Below are positions 1 to 4,754 of a DNA stretch of 5,286 nt, in pieces (positions within the stretch are counted from its first letter, which is position 1; the number at the start of each line of letters is the position of its first letter). This DNA is from Propionibacteriaceae bacterium (GTDB lineage Bacteria; Actinomycetota; Actinomycetes; Propionibacteriales; Propionibacteriaceae): contig JAISTI010000207.1 of the NCBI GenBank assembly GCA_031272685.1, forward strand, positions 1-5,286, written 5' to 3'. The translations under genes were made by a program, and so were the position numbers. The notes beneath the pieces were generated by a model. That model saw only the letters and a list, made by a program, of their open reading frames with translations, had not been told where the DNA came from and ran no database searches.

Positions 1-712
1 CGGCCTGGACGGCCACCCGGTCGGCCAGCCCGCCACCACCCAAGACATCGAGAGGGTGGTCGGCGCTTTCGCGCGGGCCGCCGCCGACGCGAAACAAGCC
101 GGTTTCGACGGGGTGGAAATCCACGGCGCGCACGGCTACCTGCTTGACCAGTTCCACTGGGCTCATACCAACCACCGCACCGACGAATACGGCGGCTCCC
201 TCGAAAACCGGGTGCGGCTCTCCACCGAAGTCGTCCGCGCGGTCCGGCGTGAAGTCGGCCCCGGCTTTCCGATCGGCTTCCGCTTCTCGCAGTGGAAGGG
301 CCAGGCGTACGACGCCCAGGTGGCGCAAACCCCCCGCGAGCTGGAAACCTTCCTGGGGCTGCTCGCCGAGGCCGGGGTGGACATCTTCCACGCCTCCACC
401 AGGCGCTTCCCCGAGCCCGCCTTCGGCAGCACCCAGCTCTCGCTGGCCGGATGGGCCAAGCAGCTTACCGGCCTGCCCGTCATCGCGGTGGGTTCGGTGG
501 GCGTCGCGAAAGCCTTCCTCGCGCCGGACGGCGAGCCGCCCGCGCCATTGAGCCTGGCCCCGGTGATGCACGCCTTCACGCGCGGGGAGTTCGACCTACT
601 GGCCGTCGGCCGCGCGCTGCTGGCCGACCCGTATTGGGTGCAGAAGGTCGGCGACGGCATCCCCGACACGATCAACCTGTACTCGAAGCAGTCGGAGGCC
701 GTCCTATACTGA
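1..712 (+). CDS. NADH:flavin oxidoreductase, old yellow enzyme family (5'-truncated)
   Basis: This is the C-terminal part of an FMN-dependent ene-reductase-type TIM barrel. The frame is open from base 2, so the gene begins upstream of the window; 236 residues are visible, against roughly 350-400 for single-domain members of the family. The hallmark block EIHGAHGYLLDQF is followed by NHRTDEYGGSLENR. Visible residues H41, H44 and Y46 have the same spacing as the substrate-binding His/Asn/Tyr triad of OYE1 (191/194/196), and the His-x-x-His pair is typical of bacterial members. R94 in GFRFS and the AVGRALLADP segment (near 201-210) fit FMN and FMN-phosphate contacts. The protein ends soon after the barrel, with no iron-sulfur or FAD domain as in 2,4-dienoyl-CoA reductase. 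The protein is probably cytosolic. The substrate cannot be predicted; relatives are often labelled 12-oxophytodienoate reductase without biochemical support. It appears to be transcriptionally separate from the downstream operon. Confidence 0.93.
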   Translation, partial: GLDGHPVGQPATTQDIERVVGAFARAAADAKQAGFDGVEIHGAHGYLLDQFHWAHTNHRTDEYGGSLENRVRLSTEVVRAVRREVGPGFPIGFRFSQWKGQAYDAQVAQTPRELETFLGLLAEAGVDIFHASTRRFPEPAFGSTQLSLAGWAKQLTGLPVIAVGSVGVAKAFLAPDGEPPAPLSLAPVMHAFTRGEFDLLAVGRALLADPYWVQKVGDGIPDTINLYSKQSEAVLY

Positions 713-743
713 GTCGGTGAATTCGCTGTGAAAGGTTCGCAGA

Positions 744-764
744 CGAGCCCGCGCGCCGGGTTCG
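744..764 (+). terminator. Possible hairpin terminator of the flavin oxidoreductase gene
   Basis: The arms 744-751 (CGAGCCCG) and 757-764 (CGGGTTCG) can pair over eight positions, including one G-U, around a five-base loop. The hairpin begins 31 bases after the stop codon at 710-712. It is followed by GCAAATTTC rather than a clear U-run, so it is not a classical intrinsic terminator, although U-poor hairpins are common in high-GC actinomycetes. If transcription starts near 705-710 instead, the same hairpin would lie in the leader of the next operon. Confidence 0.35.
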
Positions 765-779
765 GCAAATTTCAGACAG

Positions 780-785
780 TAGGCT
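780..785 (+). promoter_or_regulatory. Candidate -10 element (TAGGCT) for a leaderless dsb-metXW-lnt transcript
   Basis: TAGGCT fits the TANNNT pattern of actinobacterial -10 elements. It ends exactly seven bases before the ATG at 793, the spacing expected when transcription starts at the A of the start codon. The only purine-rich stretch before that ATG, AGAAGG at 786-791, is one base from the start codon, too close for a normal ribosome binding site, which favours a leaderless reading. No good -35 hexamer is visible. A competing -10-like TATACT lies at 705-710, overlapping the upstream stop codon. Confidence 0.4.
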
Positions 786-792
786 AGAAGGC

Positions 793-1611
793 ATGGCAAA
801 GAAGAAACGGCCACAGGCAACCGGGGAGACCCGACAGACCCGCGAGGCGATGCGGCAGGCGCAAGCCGAGCAGCTCGCGAAAGAAACACGCACCCGCAAG
901 GCTATTTTCTACTCCGTGGCCGGCGTCATCATCGCCGTCATCCTCTTCGTCATCTTCTTCGCCGTCTTCCAAGGCGTGCAGGAGAAGCAGGCGGCCGCCA
1001 CCCCGAGCGCCACCGGCGGCGCGCTCTCCGCCGACGCCTACTCCGTCAACTTCGGCCCCGCGGACGCCAAGGTGCAAGTTGACGTGTATTTCGACTTCCA
1101 CTGCCCCGGCTGCGCGCAGTTCGAGACGGTCAACAGCGCCGATCTCCAGTCGCTGGTGGCCGACGGCACCATCTACCTGCGGATGCACCCGATGAACTTC
1201 GAAGACAGCGCTTCCAACGGGCAGGAATACTCCACCCGCGCCGCGAACGCCTTCGTTACCGTCGCCCAGCAAGATCCCGACCACGCGCTGGCCTTCGCCG
1301 ACCTGCTCTGGGAAAACCAGCCCTCGCAAGGCACCGACGACGTGCCCACCGACGAAGACCTGGTCGCCTGGGCCACCGAAGCCGGCGTGCCCGAAGACGT
1401 TTCCGCCACCTTCAGCTCGCTGCTGCTGCGCGACTGGGTGGACAACTCCAACACCGCCGCCTCCGAGGCCGGTCTGCAAACCACCCCCGGCCTGCAAATC
1501 GACGGCGAATGGCTGGTGGGCGACGAATCGCACTACGGCACCGATCCCGGCGTCGCCTGGTCCACCGCGGGCAAGCTGAAGGAATACATCCTTGAAAAGG
1601 CCGGCGCGTAG
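793..1611 (+). CDS. Membrane-anchored DsbA-like thioredoxin-fold protein, copy 1
   Basis: The 272-residue protein is probably an extracytoplasmic thiol-disulfide oxidoreductase of the Thioredoxin_4/DsbA class. Residues 1-36 form a basic, charged cytosolic tail (starting MAKKKRP). A single membrane helix spans about 37-59 and lacks a lipobox or an evident cleavage site, so the protein should stay anchored with its C-terminus outside. A low-complexity Ala/Ser/Gly linker leads to the domain. The active site is C104-P-G-C107 in VYFDFHCPGCAQFE, and these are the only cysteines. The helical insert contains YSTRAANAFV, and T231-P232 in TTPGL fits the cis-proline loop. The downstream paralogue and VKOR gene imply a role in oxidative folding of exported proteins. 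ATG 793 is chosen because it gives a complete basic tail before the helix. An isomerase or reductase role is possible. The family call is firm; the substrates are unknown. Confidence 0.88.
   Translation: MAKKKRPQATGETRQTREAMRQAQAEQLAKETRTRKAIFYSVAGVIIAVILFVIFFAVFQGVQEKQAAATPSATGGALSADAYSVNFGPADAKVQVDVYFDFHCPGCAQFETVNSADLQSLVADGTIYLRMHPMNFEDSASNGQEYSTRAANAFVTVAQQDPDHALAFADLLWENQPSQGTDDVPTDEDLVAWATEAGVPEDVSATFSSLLLRDWVDNSNTAASEAGLQTTPGLQIDGEWLVGDESHYGTDPGVAWSTAGKLKEYILEKAGA
1176..1200 (+). repeat. Direct repeat, copy A (within thiol oxidoreductase copy 1)
   Basis: These 25 bases are identical to 2006-2030. They encode LRMHPMNF in both paralogues. A second identical block of 17 bases (1240-1256 and 2070-2086) has the same 830-base offset. 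Both reflect gene duplication rather than a mobile repeat. Confidence 0.85.
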
Positions 1612-1618
1612 GCGCCAG

Positions 1619-1635
1619 CCCCAGCAAAAGGGGAG
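1619..1635 (+). promoter_or_regulatory. Ribosome binding site of thiol oxidoreductase copy 2, possibly masked by a small hairpin
   Basis: AGGGGAG at 1629-1635 is a strong Shine-Dalgarno sequence five bases before the ATG at 1641 and fixes that start. CCCC at 1619-1622 can pair with the GGGG at 1630-1633 across a seven-base loop, which could partly hide the site. A second small hairpin (GGCGC 1603-1607 with GCGCC 1612-1616) sits on the stop codon of the preceding gene. The four- and five-pair stems are modest, so a regulatory effect is speculative; the binding site itself is clear. Confidence 0.55.
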
Positions 1636-1640
1636 CAACT

Positions 1641-2429
1641 ATGGCCACCAACCCGCCCAGCGAGCGGCGCAAGAAGATCGAGGCGATTGAGCGCGAGCAG
1701 AAAACCCGCCGCGTCGTCATGTACACCATCATCGCGGTGGTGGCGGTGGCGGTGCTGGTGCCAATCGTCTGGCTGATCGCGGCCAACCTCGCGCCGGCGC
1801 CCGAGCCGGTATCCACTCCGACCGCCGAATCCACCGGTGCCGCCGCAGCGTCCGGCGCGGTCTCCGATTCCCTGCACGCCGCCGTCTTCGGCGATGGGAA
1901 AGTCGAAGTAGACGTGTTCTTCGATTTCATGTGCCCCGGATGCGGCTCCTTCGAGAGCGTGAACTCCGCCGACTTGATGCAACTGGTCTCCGAAGGCGCC
2001 ATCACCCTGCGGATGCACCCGATGAACTTCCTCGACCGGCTCTCGCAGGGCACCAACTACTCCACGCGGGCCGCGAACGCCTTCGTCGCCATCGCCCGCG
2101 CCGAACCCGACAAAGCTTTGCAGTTCGCGGATTACCTGTGGCACAACCAGCCGGGGGAGAACACCGAGGGCCTAAGTGATGCCGAGATTGCCGCGTACGC
2201 GCAGCAGGCCGGTGTTTCGCAGGCCGTCATCGACACCTTCTCCGAGCTGGCCAACGCGGATTGGATCACCGCCACCACGGCCTACGCCTGGGACGAAGCC
2301 GGGATGGAATCCACCCCCGGCTTGAAAGTGAACGGCGAAATCGTCGCCGGGCTGCTGGACAAGCCCTACACCATCGACATCATGACCCCTGGCGTGCTCA
2401 AAGCGGAACTGGAGAAGCTCAATGGCTGA
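1641..2429 (+). CDS. Membrane-anchored DsbA-like thioredoxin-fold protein, copy 2
   Basis: The 262-residue paralogue of the preceding gene has the same plan: a charged cytosolic tail (1-24), one membrane helix (about 25-48), a Pro/Ser/Thr/Ala-rich linker (49-75) and an extracytoplasmic thioredoxin fold. The active site is C98-P-G-C101 in VFFDFMCPGCGSFE, again the only two cysteines, and T225-P226 in STPGL is the likely cis-proline loop. Residues 88-171 align without gaps to 94-177 of copy 1 with 57 of 84 identical by hand count, whereas tails, helices and linkers differ. The likely role is thiol oxidation of exported proteins with re-oxidation by the VKOR encoded next. The gene lies 29 bases after copy 1 and overlaps the VKOR start by eight bases. 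The two copies may differ in substrate or in a reductase/oxidase split; the sequence does not decide. Confidence 0.88.
   Translation: MATNPPSERRKKIEAIEREQKTRRVVMYTIIAVVAVAVLVPIVWLIAANLAPAPEPVSTPTAESTGAAAASGAVSDSLHAAVFGDGKVEVDVFFDFMCPGCGSFESVNSADLMQLVSEGAITLRMHPMNFLDRLSQGTNYSTRAANAFVAIARAEPDKALQFADYLWHNQPGENTEGLSDAEIAAYAQQAGVSQAVIDTFSELANADWITATTAYAWDEAGMESTPGLKVNGEIVAGLLDKPYTIDIMTPGVLKAELEKLNG
2006..2030 (+). repeat. Direct repeat, copy B (within thiol oxidoreductase copy 2)
   Basis: Identical over 25 bases to 1176-1200 and located at the homologous codons of the second paralogue. Recombination between the copies would delete about 830 bases and leave one in-frame chimeric gene. Confidence 0.85.
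2411..2414 (+). promoter_or_regulatory. Ribosome binding site of the VKOR gene
   Basis: GGAG lies seven bases before ATG 2422, inside the 3' end of the preceding coding region. It supports the start that overlaps the upstream stop by eight bases. Confidence 0.6.
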
Positions 2430-3042
2430 CCCAATCACCGGCTTGCTGACGCTGCGGCAGAAGAACGGGTGGATTTTCGGGTTCATGCTGTTCTCCAGCT
2501 GCGTTTCCCTCACCGCGTCTTTTGTGCTCTCCTACGACGCGCTGCTCATCGCCGCCAACCCGGAAATCGTGCTGAATTGCGACATCTCCGGCACGCTGAG
2601 CTGCGGCACCGTCGGTCGCTCCTGGCAGGCGGCGCTGTTCGGTTTCCCGAACGCCTTCCTCGGCCTGGTCGCCGAGCCGGTCGTCATCACCATCGCGGTC
2701 GCCTCGCTGGCCAAGGTGAAGTTCCCCAAAGGCTTCATGCTGGCCGCCGAAATCGTCTACCTGCTGGGCTTCGTGTTCGCCTACTGGCTGTTCATCCAGG
2801 CGTACTTCGAAATCGGTGCATTGTGCCCCTGGTGCCTGCTGGTGACGCTCTCCACCACGCTCGTCTTCTCCACGCTCACCCACGTCAACATCCGCGATGG
2901 CAATCTTTTCCTGCCCGAGCGGGTTTCCAAGGCGCTGCAGTGGGGCTGCCGGGTGGGCATCGACCTGTTGATCGTCATCGTGCTGCTGGCGACGGTGGTG
3001 CTGCTCATCGTCAGCAAGTACGGCTCGTCGCTGTTCGGGTGA
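2422..3042 (+). CDS. Vitamin K epoxide reductase (VKOR) family protein, disulfide-generating
   Basis: This 206-residue integral membrane protein probably plays the part of DsbB: it takes electrons from the neighbouring thioredoxin-fold proteins and passes them to quinone. Five hydrophobic helices are visible, near 16-38, 76-97, 106-127, 130-153 and 177-198. The redox centre is C135-P-W-C138 at the start of helix four. The periplasmic-side loop pair is C53 and C61 (NCDISGTLSC), the same eight-residue spacing as C43/C51 of human VKOR. GFPNAFLG near 74-81 is also typical of bacterial VKORs. It is a stand-alone VKOR with no fused thioredoxin domain, which suits having its partners encoded immediately upstream, as for the Mycobacterium tuberculosis VKOR/DsbA pair. 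ATG 2422 overlaps the previous stop by eight bases and follows GGAG (2411-2414) at seven bases, suggesting translational coupling. C27 and C176 lie outside the conserved set. Confidence 0.93.
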   Translation: MADPITGLLTLRQKNGWIFGFMLFSSCVSLTASFVLSYDALLIAANPEIVLNCDISGTLSCGTVGRSWQAALFGFPNAFLGLVAEPVVITIAVASLAKVKFPKGFMLAAEIVYLLGFVFAYWLFIQAYFEIGALCPWCLLVTLSTTLVFSTLTHVNIRDGNLFLPERVSKALQWGCRVGIDLLIVIVLLATVVLLIVSKYGSSLFG

Positions 3043-3045
3043 TCC
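3038..3045 (+). promoter_or_regulatory. Ribosome binding site of metX, extended anti-SD match across the VKOR stop codon
   Basis: GGTGATCC directly abuts the metX ATG and contains the TGA stop of the VKOR gene. It is the exact complement of GGATCACC near the 3' end of typical bacterial 16S rRNA, and in the register where a canonical GGAGG would sit about six bases before ATG. The usual purine core is incomplete (GGG instead of GGAGG). The arrangement would let a terminating ribosome re-initiate on metX. Confidence 0.5.
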
Positions 3046-4167
3046 ATGCCGCAATTTGTCGACACCCAGACAGTGCGGCTCTTTGACGCTGAGCACCCGC
3101 TGCGTATGGCCATCGGCGCCGATCTCGCCCCGGTAGACGTTGCCTACGAAACTTACGGCGAGCTGAACGCCGCCAAATCGAACGCGGTCTTCATCTGCCA
3201 CGCCCTCACCGGAGACGCGCACGCCGCCGGGCTGCACGCGGGCGAGACCCGCCCCGGCTGGTGGGACAACATGATCGGGCCGGGCAAGCCGGTGGACACC
3301 GACCGGCTGTTCGTGATTTCCGCGAATTTGCTGGGCGGCTGCCAAGGCACTACCGGCCCGGCTTCCCCGGCCGGCGGCGTTGGGGCGCCATACGGGCTGA
3401 ATTTCCCCATCGTGATGATGTCCGACCTGGTCGCCGTGCACCGGGCGCTCATGGCCAAACTGGGGGTGGAACGGCTGCTCGCCGCCATCGGCGGTTCGCT
3501 GGGCGGAATGCAGGTGCTGCAATGGGCGCTCACGTACCCTCGGGAAGTGGCCAACGCCATCGTCATCGCCGCTTCCAGCCGCCTCACCGCCCAAAACATC
3601 GCCTTTTCAGCGGTGGCCCGGAGGGCCATCATGGGCGATCCGGGTTTCCGCGACGGGGACTACGGCCCGCAAGGAGACAACCCGGACACCGGCCTGGCCA
3701 TCGCCCGGATGCTCGCCCACATCACCTACCTTTCGGAAGACGCGCTGGCGGAGAAATTCGGCCGGGAGCCGCAGGCCGACGAGAACCATCCCGGCTTCGG
3801 GGTGGACTTCGCCGTCGAAAGCTACTTGAACCATCAAGGTGAAGTGTTCCTTGAGAGATTCGACGCGCTGAGCTACCTTTATCTCACCCGGGTGATGGAC
3901 TATTTCGACCCGTTCGCCGACCCGCACGCTACCAAGGCCATTCTGAACAACCCGGTCAACTGGCTACTAGTCTCTTTCGACACCGACTGGCGCTTCGGCG
4001 CGTCCCACTCCCGGCGCATCCTGCGGCATCTGGAAGACGCCCGGCAGCCCGTCACCTACCGCAACATCCCCTCCACCTGGGGCCACGACAGCTTCCTGCT
4101 GGAGGTGCCGCGCTACCACGACACCATCAGGGCGTTTTTACGCCGGGCGAGCGAGGTGGCCAAATGA
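3046..4167 (+). CDS. metX: Homoserine O-acyltransferase MetX
   Basis: This 373-residue cytosolic alpha/beta-hydrolase transfers an acyl group from acetyl-CoA (possibly succinyl-CoA) to homoserine, the first committed step of methionine synthesis. The length is normal for the family. The block HALTGDAHAAG (52-62), GWWDNMIGPGKPVDT (71-85) and GCQGTTGPASP (98-108) are hallmark motifs. S151 in GGSLGGMQ is the nucleophile, D314 in FDTDWRF the likely acid and H347 in WGHDSFLL the base, so the triad is intact. The lid region (about 187-295) is present. The TDWRF form of the acid motif is the one common in proteobacterial MetX; many actinobacterial MetX proteins have SDRLYP there. The gene follows VKOR by three bases and overlaps metW by four. 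No SAM riboswitch or leader precedes it. Acyl-donor specificity cannot be told from overall similarity. Confidence 0.96.
   Translation: MPQFVDTQTVRLFDAEHPLRMAIGADLAPVDVAYETYGELNAAKSNAVFICHALTGDAHAAGLHAGETRPGWWDNMIGPGKPVDTDRLFVISANLLGGCQGTTGPASPAGGVGAPYGLNFPIVMMSDLVAVHRALMAKLGVERLLAAIGGSLGGMQVLQWALTYPREVANAIVIAASSRLTAQNIAFSAVARRAIMGDPGFRDGDYGPQGDNPDTGLAIARMLAHITYLSEDALAEKFGREPQADENHPGFGVDFAVESYLNHQGEVFLERFDALSYLYLTRVMDYFDPFADPHATKAILNNPVNWLLVSFDTDWRFGASHSRRILRHLEDARQPVTYRNIPSTWGHDSFLLEVPRYHDTIRAFLRRASEVAK
4153..4159 (+). promoter_or_regulatory. Ribosome binding site of metW
   Basis: GAGGTGG within the last codons of metX places GAGG seven bases before the metW ATG at 4164. It supports the ATGA-overlap start and independent loading as well as coupled re-initiation. 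Confidence 0.6.
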
Positions 4168-4754
4168 GGAAAGACCTGGCGCTGGTGTCGTCGCTGATCC
4201 CGGAAGGCAGCCGGGTGCTGGACTTGGGCTGCGGTGACGGCCAACTGCTGGCGCACCTGATGAAAGCCAAGGGCTGCCAAGGCTCCGGGGTGGAAATCGA
4301 CCCGGCGGCGGTTCTCGGGGCCATCCGCAACGGCGTGCCGGTAGTGGAGTTGGACATCGACGACGACCTGCCCGCCTTCGCCGACCACTCCTACGACGTG
4401 GTGGTGCTTTCGCGCACCATCCAGACGCTGCGCGGGCCGGAGGCGGTGCTGCGGCAGATGGCGCGCATCGGCGGGCAGCTCGTGGTGTCGGTGCCGAACT
4501 TCGGCTGGTGGGGCAACCGCCTGCGGCTGCTGCGCGGGCGGATGCCGGTGTCCAAAGACCTGCCCTACGAGTGGTACAACTCTCCGAACGTGCGCTTCAC
4601 CACCCTAACCGACCTGCAGCTCCTCTTCGACGCGGTGGGGCTGCGGATTGCGCGGCGCGTCACCTTGACCCCGCACGGCAACCCCCTGAAACTCCTGGAC
4701 GCCCGCGCGAACCTCTTCGCCGGCGCCGCCGTGTACGTGCTGGAAGCCGCATGA
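4164..4754 (+). CDS. metW: Methionine biosynthesis protein MetW (class I methyltransferase fold)
   Basis: The 196-residue protein matches the MetW family along its length. The SAM-binding motif I is VLDLGCGDG (18-26), the acidic residues ending strand two are E44 and D46 in GVEIDP, and the family-specific stretches VVLSRTIQ (80-87), SVPNFGWWGNR (109-119), GRMPVSKDLPYEWYNSPN (125-142) and FTTLTD (145-150) are all present. MetW is the conserved genetic partner of MetX in many proteobacteria and supports methionine synthesis, probably by acting on or with MetX; a methyl-transfer substrate is not established. The four-base ATGA overlaps with metX upstream and lnt downstream suggest coupled translation. 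No frameshift or missing motif is seen. MetW is unusual in an actinomycete context, so lineage-specific retention or transfer from a proteobacterium should be considered. Confidence 0.94.
   Translation: MRKDLALVSSLIPEGSRVLDLGCGDGQLLAHLMKAKGCQGSGVEIDPAAVLGAIRNGVPVVELDIDDDLPAFADHSYDVVVLSRTIQTLRGPEAVLRQMARIGGQLVVSVPNFGWWGNRLRLLRGRMPVSKDLPYEWYNSPNVRFTTLTDLQLLFDAVGLRIARRVTLTPHGNPLKLLDARANLFAGAAVYVLEAA

Noticed and set aside
717..731. Four-codon GTG frame in the 80-base gap as a leader peptide
   Set aside because: Too short to support, with no ribosome site or attenuation-type codon run (no Met or Cys run); mentioned only as part of the alternative promoter.
163..768. 201-codon minus-strand frame opposite the flavin oxidoreductase
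   Set aside because: The + strand holds unmistakable old-yellow-enzyme motifs; the antisense product has no recognisable fold or start context.
784..1638. 284-codon open frame on the minus strand
   Set aside because: It mirrors thiol oxidoreductase copy 1; the glycine/valine-rich low-complexity product arises from the opposite strand of a high-GC gene.
1533..2144. 203-codon minus-strand frame spanning the two thiol oxidoreductase genes
   Set aside because: Its repeated segments simply mirror the duplicated + strand genes, and it has no independent coding signal.
2469..3086. 205-codon + strand frame overlapping VKOR
   Set aside because: Arg/Ala/His-rich shadow frame; the VKOR frame has the conserved cysteines and five membrane helices.
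2419..3594. 391-codon open frame on the minus strand
   Set aside because: It lies opposite VKOR and metX, both recognised along their full length. Its His/Gln/Asp/Gly/Arg-rich product has no domain-like pattern and is the usual antisense by-product of GC-rich coding DNA.
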